Shown: positions 1 to 10,498 of the stretch, piece after piece
How positions within the stretch are numbered: position 1 is the first letter of the stretch
Layout: every line of letters begins with the position of its first letter
NCBI GenBank assembly: GCA_948474755.1
Contig: CAOLHI010001672.1
Span: 1 to 64,000, forward strand
Length of the DNA: 64,000 nucleotides
Reading direction: 5' to 3'
Source: Ctenosaura bakeri
Taxonomy: Eukaryota > Chordata > Lepidosauria > Squamata > Iguanidae
Position numbers and translations under genes: made by a program
The notes under the pieces: generated by a model
What the model saw: the letters and a program-made list of their open reading frames with translations, nothing else
Database searches by the model: none
What the model was told of the DNA's origin: nothing

Positions 1-880
1 GAGAGCCTGTCAGGTTGGGGAGCGCACTGTACAAGTTATTCAGTACAAGGCCAGTGGTCTGCGGCCGACAGGAAGTTCAGTATCAACTATTTGGAGCTCA
101 AGGCTATCCGCCTGGCATTGCAAAAATGTCTGCACCTGGTGCGGGGCAAACGTGTAAAGGTGTTTACGGACAATGTAACAACCAAAGCCTATATATGCAA
201 ACAAGGCAGGTTGCATTCAATACCCCTAGTGATGGAGTCCACTCGGTTATTCAGATGGGCTGAGAGGAATGTGCTGTCACTTACAGCAGTGCACCTGAAA
301 GGAGAACTAAATGTTCAGGTGGATTTCCTGAGCACGAATGCTCTGCATCCAGGGGAATGATCACTGAATGTGGAAGTTTTCCAAGAGATAGACAAAATTT
401 TTGGACCATTACTAGTCGATTTGTTTGCTTCTGGAAAGAATACCAAATTTAAAAGGTATTTTTCCAAGTCTGGAGACAAAGATGCATTTTGCGATGCATT
501 TTTGGCGACGTGGCCTCCAAGGACTCATTATGCTTTTCCACCAATTCGTATTATTCAAAAAGTTTTGATAAAGATTCGTCTGGAAAAGGCCTCAGCGATA
601 TTGATTGCTCCACTTTGGCCGAGGAGACCGTGGTTCCCACTGCTTCTACAGTTAGCTCGGGGGCCTCCGTGGAGGTTGCCTCTGAGACAGGATCACTTGA
701 GCCAAGGGCTAGTGTACCATCCAGACCCAAAGTGATTGAGTCTGGCGGCTTGGAGATTGAGAAGCGATTCCTGACTCAATAGGGTTACACGGACAATGTA
801 GTAAAAACTATCCTGGGCTCCCGTATACTACCTAACCCTTGTCCTAGTGGTGGGTATGGATTGCTCCTCCTGTCATCCCA
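1..880 (+). pseudogene. DIRS-like retrotransposon fragment (RNase H and start of tyrosine recombinase)
   Basis: Reading from base 1 in frame 1 gives an RNase H domain of the DIRS type: a GWGAH block near the start, then YLELKAIRLALQ, KVFTDNVTTKAYICKQG and AVHLKGELNVQVDFLS. After a TGA at 358-360 the same frame continues with a linker typical of this group (DLFAS, YAFPPIRIIQKVL, PLWPRRPW, LPLRQDHLSQ) to a stop at 735. The start of a recombinase-like region (SLAAWRL, then GYTDNVVKTIL) is split over two frames with another stop at 780, so the copy is dead. It is cut by the left window edge. The DIRS assignment rests on the RNase H and linker pattern; the catalytic recombinase residues are absent. 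Confidence 0.72.
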
Positions 881-1911
881 GAATGATCGTTCACGTAAGT
901 ACCAACTCTTCATTTCCCCCCCCCCAAAACTATTTAAAAAGCCCTCCCAAACTTGCACCCAAAAGCAAAATGTAGGATCTATGTTTTCCTTCTGGGTGAA
1001 ATTTTGGAGAGGTCCTTTTTTGTAATGCTGTTTACAAAGATGCGTTTTAGAGTTAAGCCTGGCATGAGCAAGCAGTGCCGTTAGGAACCCCAGCACTTCA
1101 CAGAAGGATATGTGATGAACTCGGGGGCGGGGGGTGGCCAGCAGAGCCACCCTGGCAACAGAGAGTGAGTTAGTTTGATTGGTTCTCTGACTAAAGAACC
1201 CGGTTTACCTGGGGGAGGGGCTATGTGGGTGAGTCAGCAGAACAGATATATACTAGAAACAGGGGCTAGTAGAAGAGTTCCTTCAGTGAGATGAGCAAGA
1301 GGCCCTTTCCGCATAAGCCACAAGAAGCAGTTTGCTCCATTTCATCACGTATTTAAATAACGTGGTTTTCCTTCATTGTTTTCTGCACACATGCCATTTT
1401 AAAGTGTTTTCCTCTGGAGCAGTGCAAGTTCATGCATCTGCACTACCTTGTCGTTGGCCACTCCCATGACTCCCCTCACCTGGCCACCCCAATGACCATG
1501 ATTGGCTGGGTTTTTGTTTTGTTTTGTATGGTTCCATTTGTGCGTATGTATGTAGGTACATGCTACATCCTACTTCCCACCTTACAGGAAATCATTTGCA
1601 GAGTGATAGGAGCCATTTTCGTGCTAACCACTGTCATCCATGCATTTGTTTGAAGTTTGTCTTCTGATATTATTGTTTTCTGCCCTTTTGTTGTCCCCAC
1701 CACCCACTGGAATAGACCAAGAGCACCTCAGAGCTGTCACCACAGCAGTGCAGTGGTATTTGACCATCCTGAGATTTGCCATGGCCTTCTTTCTGACCAG
1801 GCCAGAAGATACAAGCTGATGCAGGTTGGTCATTACACATGAGGAGCCAGCCACCTCATGGGTGCTTCCCTCAAACGCGATGATGACAGCATGTATGCTG
1901 CTCTTAATAGA
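881..1911. other. Non-coding stretch, no gene recognised
   Basis: I see no credible gene here. Around 1165-1260 there is an inverted CCAAT box (ATTGG), a GC-rich patch and a TATA-like GATATATACTAG, which could be the promoter or terminal part of a retroelement rather than of a host gene. A lone transposon-end-like motif, GGCCCTTTCCGCA, is at about 1298, without a visible partner. Confidence 0.4.
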
Positions 1912-2804
1912 TGCTACTCTGTTTGTTGGGGGTCCTGGGAGGGGCGCCCAAATAACCAAATAAAAGTTGGGGGAATTAAGCTCGAGCACTGTCTTAAGCT
2001 AACGAGAGGCAGGGTAACGGCAGCTAGGATCTTTTACCCTATGTCTACGGCTTCAGGTCAGAGAGCATAGTCAGACAAGGTTAGAAGTAACAAAAATAAC
2101 AGTTTTATTGAGATATAAACAGCAAATAAGACAACACTCACACTAGCTAACTTGGGAATAGAAATAGAGAGGTTTGGGAAGTGGGTAATACGACACCTGG
2201 TCTCATAGTCCTGGAGAGAAAGTTGCGGCGAAGAAAGCTCAGCGCAATTCACTGAGGGGAGTTCACTGGACAAACCGGCAGCAAGGGAGCGTTGGAAGTC
2301 CAGGGTGATCCGGACTCAGATGTAGGGAACTGAGGGGAAAACTTCACTGGACAGAGCGGCAGCAAGGCGGGATCGAAATCCAGGGTGATCCGAGGAAGTC
2401 CCAAAAGTGGGGACTTTTTATAGGGTGGAGTTTACCTACAGGCTATACTATGCTCGGTGAGAACAAAGGGATTTTGGAGCTGGACAAAGGAGTTGGAAAA
2501 GGTCAGGTTTTGCATGATGGACTTAGCGCTGGACGACAATAGTTTGGCCAGTACGCTGATGGCCCGACATAAAGGAATGGCTCGGCTCTTGGCCGTGCGG
2601 TTTTGTGAAGATACGCGCCGAGCAAAGCCGGCTTGCAGGGAGGTTTTTCCCTAAAGCATCGGAGCAACTGATGGAGCGAGGTGCATGGAAGCAGATGGGG
2701 GTTGGACGAAGACCTTGACAGTAATGTAATTTTTCAAGGACTATACAAGGTATGTCAAAATAGGAATAAGGCAAACAAAAGTAGAACAGGTATGAAGGAT
2801 AACA
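1912..2804 (-). mobile_element. Solo LTR, family A (copy 1, diverged)
   Basis: About 893 bp, matching the four other family A LTRs in this window. The plus-strand left end TGCTACTCTGTTTG with GGGGGTCC following corresponds to TGTTACCCTGTTT in better copies, and the right end is GGATAACA. On the minus strand there is a TATA box (CTATAAAAAG) near 2415-2424 and AATAAAAC around 2100-2107, so the LTR is transcribed on minus. No internal retroviral or gag-pol coding sequence flanks it, so it is a solo LTR. The target duplication is no longer recognisable. Confidence 0.75.
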
Positions 2805-2869
2805 GCCTTTTGGGGAAAGGTACGACTCCTTTTGATTAAAAGAGACAGAGGGACAATTTAGAAACAATT

Positions 2870-2998
2870 TATGGTCTTCTTTCTCTTCTCTTTCTCTTCC
2901 CCCTCCTTCCCAGATCTTCTTCTTGCTTCTTACTTAAGAGAGAAGGGAAAGGGAGAAGGGAAAGGAAATGTAAAAAGAAAGATAAAGTGAGAAGGGAA

Positions 2999-3060
<62 letters not shown>
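2870..3060 (+). repeat. Polypurine tract with (AAAG)n microsatellite
   Basis: A purine-rich stretch from about 2930 contains some 14 uninterrupted GAAA units around 3000-3058. Long serine, phenylalanine and leucine reading frames on the minus strand come from this repeat and are not genes. Confidence 0.95.
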
Positions 3061-3332
3061 GATATAAGCACGTCGAAGAAGGTTTAAGTGTGTTGAAGGA
3101 TTGAGTATGTTGTATAAGTGAGTGGGAGCTGAGGAAAGAAGGGAAAGGAAAGAGAAGAAAAAAAATGAGAGAAAGAAAAAATAAGAAGGAAGAAGTCCAA
3201 AAGGAAAAGGAAGAAGAGAAGAATAGACACCAGTGTGAACACAAATGTGCTCATGTGTCACCAAGTGGAGTGCATGATACTTGGGGTTGTGTGCATCCCA
3301 ATGATGACAACCTTTTCTGCTTCCTGCTGCAG

Positions 3333-3404
3333 AAGTGAAGACTGTCATGATAAAGGACTCCCCTCCATCCCCAGGAAGAAAGCCAGAGGAGGTTGTGGGA
3401 CCCA
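3333..3404 (+). CDS. Candidate exon A of an unidentified spliced gene
   Basis: A 72-base exon is bounded by the acceptor CTGCTGCAG and a donor GTAAAC. It begins with two bases of a split codon and ends with one, so both ends are phase 1. It reads VKTVMIKDSPPSP then GRKPEEVVGP, with no stop. The donor is weaker than those of the following exons. It sits between two tetranucleotide repeats. No protein family was recognised. The support is the agreement of phase with exons B to D, not homology. Confidence 0.38.
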
Positions 3405-3415
3405 GTAAACATGTT

Positions 3416-3428
3416 CTTTCTTTCTTTC

Positions 3429-3488
<60 letters not shown>

Positions 3489-3489
3489 T
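3416..3489 (+). repeat. (CTTT)n microsatellite
   Basis: About 17 CTTT units. This is the reverse complement of the AAAG repeat some 360 bases upstream, so the two could pair as a long imperfect inverted repeat. It falls in the intron between candidate exons A and B. Confidence 0.95.
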
Positions 3490-3553
3490 TTACATCTCAG
3501 CAAAATTACACTAAAAAGCTGTAAATTTTTTGGTTTCAGCTGCTGCTACATAG

Positions 3554-3655
3554 TCTCCTACCTCCCTGATAGTGCAGATTCCAGTCTGGGGGACCTGGTC
3601 ATAGACCTTGGGTCAGGCGCCAGCAAGGCATCGGCAGGGCTGGAAAACCTTGATA
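3554..3655 (+). CDS. Candidate exon B of an unidentified spliced gene
   Basis: This 102-base exon starts after an acceptor ending ACATAG and ends at a strong donor GTAAGT. Both ends are phase 1. It reads SYLPDSADSSLGDLVIDLG followed by SGASKASAGLENLD, an acidic, serine-rich stretch. An upstream acceptor (GGTTTCAG at 3532-3539) has a better pyrimidine tract, but its frame would not join exon A. The protein is not recognised; the case rests on splice signals and phase. Confidence 0.42.
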
Positions 3656-3776
3656 GTAAGTATCTTGACTTGTCTTTCTTGGATGTTGCTGGGCAGTGCT
3701 CACAACGGTTTTCCACCCTGTTACAGAGAGACAAAGAAAGCATAATAATTACTTTTCCACTGTACTTACTTTCCAG

Positions 3777-3848
3777 CTGAGGAGATGGGGCAGGAGTCAC
3801 CCGAGAGGGTCTTGGTGGAGAAAGGGGCAGCAGGACCTTCCAGAGTTG
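3777..3848 (+). CDS. Candidate exon C of an unidentified spliced gene
   Basis: This 72-base exon has the acceptor CTTTCCAG and the strong donor GTAAGT. It is phase 1 at both ends and reads EEMGQESPERVLVEKG then AAGPSRV. Joined to exon B it stays open. Composition is charged and low in hydrophobic residues, suggesting a disordered linker. Confidence 0.45.
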
Positions 3849-3976
3849 GTAAGTGTGGTGAGATTGCGGGGCAGGTAGCCCCTTGCCGCTTTCCAATTTC
3901 CTGAAGGCCTGAGATAAACCCACGGTGACCCCCTTGCCTGAAGTAACATGCAACTGCAATGCTTTATCTTCCACAG

Positions 3977-4063
3977 CTCAGACAGTGGCCAAGAGGGACA
4001 AGTTGGTGGAGGAGGTGGTCCTTGAGCACTTGCAGCAGTTGGAGGAAACCAGCACCAACCTTT
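3977..4063 (+). CDS. Candidate exon D of an unidentified spliced gene
   Basis: This 87-base exon has the acceptor CTTCCACAG and the donor GTGAGT, again phase 1 at both ends. It reads QTVAKRDKLVEEVVLEHL then QQLEETSTNL, which looks like an amphipathic helix or short coiled coil. The frame also stays open through the donor to a stop at 4221, so read-through is possible. Exons A to D are all multiples of three and interchangeable in phase, which is unlikely by chance. Confidence 0.45.
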
Positions 4064-4196
4064 GTGAGTGCCTACATGGTTGGAGATGGGCCTTCGCAAG
4101 GGACCACAACCTTGCTTCGCTTGTTGCACTAGAAATGAGAAATACACTGACTCTCTCTAACTGCTCTTTTTTCCCCCCACAAACGACATCCTTCAG

Positions 4197-4316
4197 TGCT
4201 GCATATATGAGACCAGAATAGCACTCCAGATAGCGGTGCCAGAAGGCTCTGAGACTGTCAACATGGATATTAGGGATCTAAGGGACATACTTGACAACAG
4301 GATGGCCAAGCAATAG
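4197..4316 (+). CDS. Candidate terminal exon E (phase does not match)
   Basis: After the pyrimidine-rich acceptor CATCCTTCAG, one frame is open for 39 codons to a TAG at 4314-4316 and reads LQIAVPEGSETV then NMDIRDLRDILDNRMAKQ. That frame needs phase 0, whereas exon D ends in phase 1; joined directly the product would stop after a few residues. Either a base has been lost or gained, another acceptor is used, or this is not the partner exon. ATAAAA occurs 3' at about 4426. Confidence 0.3.
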   Translation, partial: CCIYETRIALQIAVPEGSETVNMDIRDLRDILDNRMAKQ

Positions 4317-4639
4317 CTGTCCACAAAAAGCTTGCTGTGATTCCTGATATCTTTGTTATTAATGTTTATTATTAATGTTTGGAATCTCCCCCCTTTCCTT
4401 TCTGTAAATATTTTTCTAGTTACTCATAAAACTTTTATACCTATCCATGATGTTCCTCTTATTCAATACCCTTCTTGTCCTGCAGGTTGAGGTTGGAAGT
4501 TTGGGTAATTTCTGTTAGCCAAGGGTTGTCCAAGATCACAGTTGTCCAGACAGCTGCAGAAAAAGGGAAGGCACCATTATTGCTCTTGCGATTGAGGAGA
4601 GCCAGTCTGTTGTGGGGGGATGGGGGGAGAGAGGTGTCA

Positions 4640-5210
4640 GGAGAAGAGACCAGAAGGCCCATTGTCCCCTGTGTGAGTGTCCAGAGTGGCTGGAAGCAAT
4701 TTTTTGGAAGGAAAGGGGCTCCACAGGGGTGTGGGAAAGAGGAAGATGGCAGGGAGGAAGGGAGGGAGGAGAGGAGTTGGGAGAAGTGATGGGAGGGCCC
4801 ATCGTCCCCTTAAAGAGTGTCTGGAGTGACTGGAAACTATGGGGGGAGGGGGCTCTGTAGGTATGTGGGGAAGTGGGGAAGGTGGCTGAGGAGGAAAAAG
4901 GAGGGGGAAAGGAGTTGGGAGAAGTGACTGGAGGGCCTATCATTCCCTGAAGGAGTGTTCATAGTGGCTGGAAGCAACTTTGGGTGGGGAGGGGGCTCTG
5001 TAGGGATATGGGGAAGAGAAGAAGGTGGCTGGGGAGAAGAGGGGGGAGAGGAGTTGAGAGAAGTGACTGGAGGGCCCCTTGTTCCCTGCATGAGTGTTTG
5101 GAGTGGCTGAAAGCAAGCTGGGAGGAGGGGACTCTGTAAGGGTGTGGGGAAGAGAGGAAGGTGGCTGGAGGAAGGGAGTTGGGACAGGTGTCTGGAAGGC
5201 CCACCCTCCA
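4640..5210 (+). repeat. GC-rich minisatellite, about 138-bp period, four to five units
   Basis: A landmark GAGGGCCCATTG/GAAGGCCC recurs at about 4654, 4793, 4930, 5069 and 5197 (spacings 139, 137, 139 and 128). Each unit also carries GAGTGTNNNNAGTGGCTGGAAGCAA and GGGGCTCTGTAGG-like blocks. The plus strand is G and purine rich. Several proline- and serine-rich minus-strand reading frames across it are repeat artefacts. Confidence 0.85.
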
Positions 5211-6159
5211 CTGCACTCCAATAAAAACCATGAGGTATCAGTATCCCCACCCTCCAACACCAACATTTTTTACTCCTTGGTGAGTAAGAATACCAAATAC
5301 CTTATGAATAAAAATATAATCAAGGGAAAACACTTTTTTACGGTAAACGTACATGCTGTGTTCGGTCTGGTATCTCCAGTTTCCCATGTTGCTGGACGAA
5401 AGCAAAAATGGCACTGGACTGTCTTTTGCTGGGTGGGGACACTTGGGGATGGAAATGGTGGGGGGAAGGTGAGCATGCCCACAGCCCACCCTCTGCTGCC
5501 CACCAATGCACATTGGTGTGGATGTACGTTTCTGCATCACTGCAAAAATCCAAATTTACTTTGATGTCAGAATGTGAAACAGACTTTTTCCTGGTTTTCA
5601 AATGCCGCAATTTCTCACCACATGGCGGCGTATTAACAGCAGATTCCGTGCAAAATGACAGAAAATAACACAAGGCTAATTCGCTCCCACGTGCAGAATA
5701 ATACGTTGCTACAATGCAGTAACCTATAGTAATGATCCCATGCGGAAAGGGTCAAAGAGTGGGAGGAAAGCCAAAGGCTGTTAACCTAATGAAGTGTTTG
5801 CCTGTGGACAGCTGGAAGTTCTTTTCTGTTTGAAAATAGTGATTTGCCCAATACCTTTCCCTTGTTAGTTCTTTTAACAAAAAATTTATTCTATTTTTTT
5901 AAGAACAGCCTCAAATTACTGTTTTGTTCAATTTACCTTTAACAACATGCTTCCACAAGTTATATCTTCCTTTAGGTGTATCTTTAAGAAGCTTTGCCCT
6001 CTATTCACAAAGGTTGTGGGTTTAGGGAAAGCAGGAGGTGTGATAAAATTGTGGAGAGGAAGCCAGGGGGCGGTAATTATATAAAATGGTGTTTTTTCTC
6101 CAGGGAGGGAGAAAAGAAAGCAGGCCTAGTCTGTTCTAGCCCTGGTTGGCCAAGATCTG
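5211..6159. other. Non-coding stretch, no gene recognised
   Basis: AT-rich unique-looking sequence with short overlapping frames on both strands and no protein-like conservation. An interspersed-repeat origin is possible but was not identified. Confidence 0.3.
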
Positions 6160-7500
6160 CACATAACAGAGTACACTTGGAAGGTTACCTCAGGGGCCAT
6201 CTAGTCCAACACCCTGATAGTACAGGAATGCACTGCTAAGGTTTCCTCGAGTGATGACCATCCACCCTCAATTTAAAATCCTCCAATGAAGGTTCCACTG
6301 GGGGGGTTACCATTTAACCTACTACTTTTTCATATCAGGTGTTTAGGTTCTGCCTAAACTTCCACTACTCCAAATGCAAATAATTCTACAAACTTCACAA
6401 AGACTGAAGGCCTTCTTTTGCTCCTATCTTTGCCACCAGTGTAATGACCTCCTCCTATTCTAGTGCTGTGGTCACAAACCGTGGGAAATTCCTTGATGCC
6501 CTCAAGATATCTTTGTGAGATATTATCCACCTTAGATCACTACCAGACACTACCTCTCTTTATTCACTGCTGCCACCACAGGAACCTTGTTTGAATCCAA
6601 GATTTCTAATACAACAAAACAGGAGTTGAGACTTGGGCCCTTTCTGCACGAGGTGAGTGAATCGCTCCGTGCCATTACTTACCGGCTCTTCTTGGGTCCG
6701 AAGTAACACACACTGTCCCTTGAGCCCTTCCGCAGGGCTCCTCCATTGGTGCAGGGTAAACCGGAGCACTGCGAGGTCTGTAGATCTGCACTGCTCTGGC
6801 TCAAAATGGCAGCTTCCAGTGTCTTCATGGGAGTGGACCAACTGCTGAGGCTGGCCACGCCCACAGCCTGCCCTCCGCTGATCACAGGCTCGCATTGGTG
6901 CAAGCCTGCACATCTGCACAGGTAAGTAGGAATGCAATGGCGTGTTCCGGAAAATGCAAAGACCACTTGGGAGGACCACTTGGGGGCAGGTTGGATCGGA
7001 CTGAGGTGTGGAATTAAGTTAAATAGTCCGCACCTAGTCCAATCCAAGGTGCAGGCGACATCCGCGCCAGGATGCCTTGGCCTGTTTTAACTGCCTCATG
7101 CGGAAAGGGCCTTGAAGGTAGAGACTTAACTTGACTTGAGACTTGGCATAAAAGACTTAAATACATCACTGCAAATTATCTTAATATATATAGTAAATTA
7201 AACAATATTTTACATCAAAAGTCCATGACATGACATTCATTACCCATAAAAGCAGTCAGTTTCACTTTTAAACAGCCCATGCTCGTTTGTGTCTGATAGT
7301 AACAAAAAACAAGCCCTCTCCATTTTCCACATGACAGCTCTTTGGGTATTTGAAGACGGCTACCATATCACTTCTCAGTCTTCTCTTCTCCAGATTAAAC
7401 ATAACCAACTGCCTCAACTGTTCCTCAAAGGCTTGGCTTTCAGGAATCACTACCAATGCCCTCAGAGCTCGGAACATCATTATAGTTTCAAGGCCTAAAA
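6160..7500 (-). mobile_element. Old CR1 LINE fragment, split by a MITE
   Basis: The plus strand carries the CR1 3' end motif TCTAGTCCAACACCCTG near 6200. At 7290-7480 on minus the frame reads RRLRSDMVAVFKYPKSCHVE, the C-terminal block of CR1 ORF2. The two pieces flank the transposon at 6636-7111, which probably inserted into this copy. It is heavily diverged and cannot make protein. Confidence 0.6.
6636..7111. mobile_element. Non-autonomous DNA transposon (MITE family GGCCCTTTC), copy 1
   Basis: Ends are GGCCCTTTCTGCACGAGG and CCTCATGCGGAAAGGGCC, an imperfect terminal inverted repeat, flanked by the 3-bp duplication TTG at 6633-6635 and 7112-7114. The 476-bp interior shares blocks with the copy at 42868 in opposite orientation (for example CCTCCGCTGATCA). 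It has no transposase. A 3-bp duplication and GC-rich ends suggest PIF/Harbinger, but TTG is not the usual TWA, so the superfamily is open. Confidence 0.82.
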
Positions 7501-8286
7501 ATTAGCTAATTGCCACAACAGTTACAATTTTTGAAAAAGCAGGTCTTTACTTTCCCATTTCTCAGTCTTATCTGAACTCATTTGTAGTTGTTATTTTTTG
7601 GAGAAAAAAAAACCTAAATGCTTGAAGCCACTGACCTTGTTAGGAAATATACTTTCCTCTCATTTACCACATCCTTCTTTTAGTACCCACAACAGGAAGA
7701 GCATGAAGAGCAGTATGAGGCATAGTAAAAGTTACTTTCAAAGGATATTTCTCCTTTACCATTTAGTGAGACCACACTTCTGTTAACTATGGAATTTACT
7801 AAAAAGTCATGGTTTTGCAACAAAAGGAGTAAAAGTTATCCTTTATAAAATTACCATCATAATATAACTTCATCACATCTTTCTTATAGAGAAAAACAAA
7901 CTAATTAGAAGTAATTGTTGTTTATAACTAGTTACTTACAAGCCTTCTTTGGTCAACCAGTTTCTTGGTGGCAGTCATCTTAGCTATCTTTGGGATAACA
8001 GAAATACACTGTCACAGGTACATTTTATTTCAGGAAATACTGGTTTAAAATAAACCAACCCAGGGAGGTGGTTTTAAAAGTCTTTGAAGATATCGGGACT
8101 GACAGAAAATATTGTGGAATTTAACAAAATATCATATGGATCTGCAAACTAAAATTGGAGCAGACACAGACAACATCAGGGACTTTTTGGCTTTTCCGAT
8201 TAGTGCGGATGAGCCTTATGACAGCGTGTTTATTATCTTGGAGCTGCTGCCACGAAACATAGAGACTATTTCCAGGACAGTAGGTA
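7501..8286. other. Non-coding AT-rich stretch
   Basis: No gene or recognisable mobile element was identified here. Confidence 0.3.
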
Positions 8287-8395
8287 TGCTCCCCCATCCC
8301 ATCCCATCCCATCCCCTTTCCCCTTGCCTGCATGAGTGAGTGAACATGTGCACACCCTCCTCCCATCCCATCCCATCCCATCCCATCCCCCCAGT
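8287..8395 (+). repeat. (CCCAT)n microsatellite, two blocks
   Basis: CCCAT pentamers form two blocks (about 8289-8312 and 8363-8390), separated by about 50 bases of non-repeat sequence. The repeated GWDGM-type peptides on minus come from this repeat. Confidence 0.9.
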
Positions 8396-8439
8396 AATCC
8401 ACAAATAATCAAATCCGCAAATGCTGAACCTGCACATGT

Positions 8440-8585
8440 GGAGAGTTGACTGTATTTCAAGAGAAGGAACTGGCAAAATTACCTCTGAGTATTTGCTGTC
8501 TAAGAAAATGTGAAGAAATTCAAGGCATCACCATAGATTGTCAGGTGACTTGAATGTACATGCATGCATACACATGGCACATTTT
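8440..8585 (+). mobile_element. SINE tail (5S-type SINE, 3' part only)
   Basis: The sequence GAAGGAACTGGCAAAATTACC ... GTCAGGTGACTTGAATG matches the 3' body and tail of the 5S-derived SINEs at 31370 and 35425. The 5S-like head is missing or too diverged. Confidence 0.55.
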
Positions 8586-8591
8586 TGTTGA

Positions 8592-8957
8592 AGGCTTCAG
8601 GTTAAGGTTAAGAGGGGACGTGATAGCCATATTTAAATATTTGAAGGAATGCCATGTAGAAGAGGGAGAGGGCTTGTTTTCTGCTGCTCCAGAGACCAGG
8701 ACAAGGAACAATGGATTCAAGCTGCAGGAAAGGAGATTCCACCTGAACCTCAGGAAGAACTTCCTGACAGTCAGGGCTGTCCAGCAGTGGAATATGCTGC
8801 CTCGGAGTGTAGTAGAGTCTCCTTCTTTGGAGGTTTTTAAGCAGAGCTGGATGGCCATCTGTCGGAAGTGCTTTGAGGGTGTTCCTGCATGGCAGGGGGT
8901 TGGACTGGATGGCCCGTGTGGTCTCTTCCAACTCTACATTTCTATGATTCTATGATA
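8592..8957 (+). mobile_element. CR1 LINE 3' end, ORF2 C-terminus remnant
   Basis: The frame reads RLRGDVIAIFKYLKECHVEE then RRFHLNLRKNFLTVRAVQQW and ESPSLEVFKQSWMAI, the C-terminal block of CR1 ORF2. It is followed by the typical 3' end GGACTGGATGGCCCGTGTGG and ends in the octamer TTCTATGA repeated. It is severely 5' truncated. Confidence 0.9.
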
Positions 8958-9906
8958 GGCCTGCCCTCTTCCCCAAAATATTAAAATTTTCTTCTATCTG
9001 TAGCTGAACAAGGATGAGTTGACCTGCTTCTCCAACATTCTTTGCAGGAGACCATGTGATATAAATACATTGCTATGTGATCAAAGTGCTTTAATTCACT
9101 TTCTGTTTAAAATAAATTTATTGCCCTCATCTTTAGATAGATCCATGCTGTCTTAAGAAGACTCCTCTAAATCAGGATATGAGAAGTCTAAAAAAAGAAC
9201 CAGAGAAACAAATAAAAATAACCCAATACAAAAATGTATTTATCTTAAGTAACTGCACAAAGACTTGAACACTTGAGTGGGGAAAGGTTCTCCAAAGGAA
9301 TCCTGCAGGTGTTCTTAGGAGGCAGAGATATAAAGAGAAAAGAGAAGAAGGTTCTATCCTGTAGAGTCCAAATGATTAAAACAAATCTTCTGGGAATATA
9401 TGATGTGGACTACATTACCATGAAATAAGAGGCCTATTCAACAATCTCCTGCAGGTAAATTATCTTATGTGGCAAATTCCATTATATGTTGCTATAATTC
9501 AAGACTTTCAAAGTCCAGCTTTTCATTTGTTCCTGTGTTTGTTTTGCAAGAGAATTAGGGCCTTGAAAGCAGACTATGTTGTTTTCAGCTTATGGTTTTA
9601 TTCCAGTGCAAGGACTAAAGGACTGGAGATATGCAAATGATGCACCAACAATGTATTTCAGCAATTCTGTATGATCCATGAATATTTTGCACCTGGAGAA
9701 CAAAAGAGTATCATTTGCAGAAGTCAGAAGAAGAAGAGCGGAGTCCTGAGGCACTGAGTTCTTTCATTCCAAAGTGTAAGTCTTGAGATTCTACTAAAAC
9801 AACAGAATAGATATAACAACCCTGAAGCCTTCTCCCCTCCCTCTCGCCAATGTACAATATCCATGAGATTAAAATGGCCTAAAGCCAACACCCTGTAGAC
9901 TGAGAT
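8958..9906. other. Non-coding stretch downstream of the CCN gene
   Basis: No gene was recognised. On minus, AATAAA at 9602-9597 is a possible but unproven polyadenylation signal for the CCN gene, about 0.9 kb past its stop codon. Confidence 0.3.
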
Positions 9907-10209
9907 CAGAGGCGGATCTAGGGTGGGGCAACTGGGGCACGTGCCTGTGGCACCGATGTCAGGGAGAGTACAAAAAAGAGGGATTTCCTTGCCTGCCCCC
10001 TGCTGCTGCTCACCCTGCCCACCTCTGACTGCTGCTCGCCCCACCCACCTCCACTTGTCTTCCCCCCCCCACTGCTTGCCCTGTCCACTTCTGCCATTCA
10101 CCTCCACTGCCACCGCTCACCCCACCCACTTCCACCTTCTGCTTGCCCTGCCCTCACTACTTGTCCCGTGCCCTTGGCCTGGGCACTGTTAAGCCTTGGT
10201 ATGCCACTG
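9907..10209. mobile_element. Short hAT-like non-autonomous element
   Basis: Ends are CAGAGGCGGATC and GGTATGCCACTG, a short imperfect inverted repeat of the CAGNGGC hAT type. Flanking eight-base segments ACTGAGAT (9899-9906) and ATGGAGAT (10210-10217) agree at six of eight positions, as expected for an aged hAT duplication. The interior is C-rich with internal CCCACC repeats and no coding capacity. It would lie in the 3' UTR of the CCN gene if that UTR is long. Confidence 0.65.
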
Positions 10210-10429
10210 ATGGAGATGAATTTTTGGCCTGTGAAGAACCAAGCCTATAGCTTTTGATCCCTTGTAATCAAGAACCTTTTCCATCAGGATCTGCTTCTTT
10301 CAAGATGCCACCAGCAAAAATATCTCTGGATCTTTATGGATACAAGTGGGGGATAAGGTGCTTGTATGCACGTATGCAAAAGATAACTTTTTGGTTTACA
10401 TCTCTTAAGATTTCCACCACGAGCATGGC

Positions 10430-10497
10430 TATTGGTCATGACAGTCAGGGGATTCTGAGAGCTGTAGTCCAAAATTTACCTTTTCCACACTCTGGGC
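10430..10497 (-). repeat. Squamate interspersed repeat abutting the CCN stop codon
   Basis: On minus, GTGTGGAAAAGGTAAATTTT and GGACTACAGCTCTCAGAATCC are blocks seen repeatedly in this window (for example 20875, 21080, 31960). This piece begins within a few bases after the CCN stop, so the start of the 3' UTR is repeat-derived. Confidence 0.55.
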
Positions 10498-10498
10498 A

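Noticed and set aside
2869..3348. 159- and 104-codon minus frames rich in S, F and L
   Set aside because: Direct translations of the AAAG microsatellite and polypurine tract.
4536..5266. Proline/serine-rich minus frames and W/G/E-rich plus frames of 80-137 codons
   Set aside because: Periodic with the 138-bp minisatellite; no start or domain logic.
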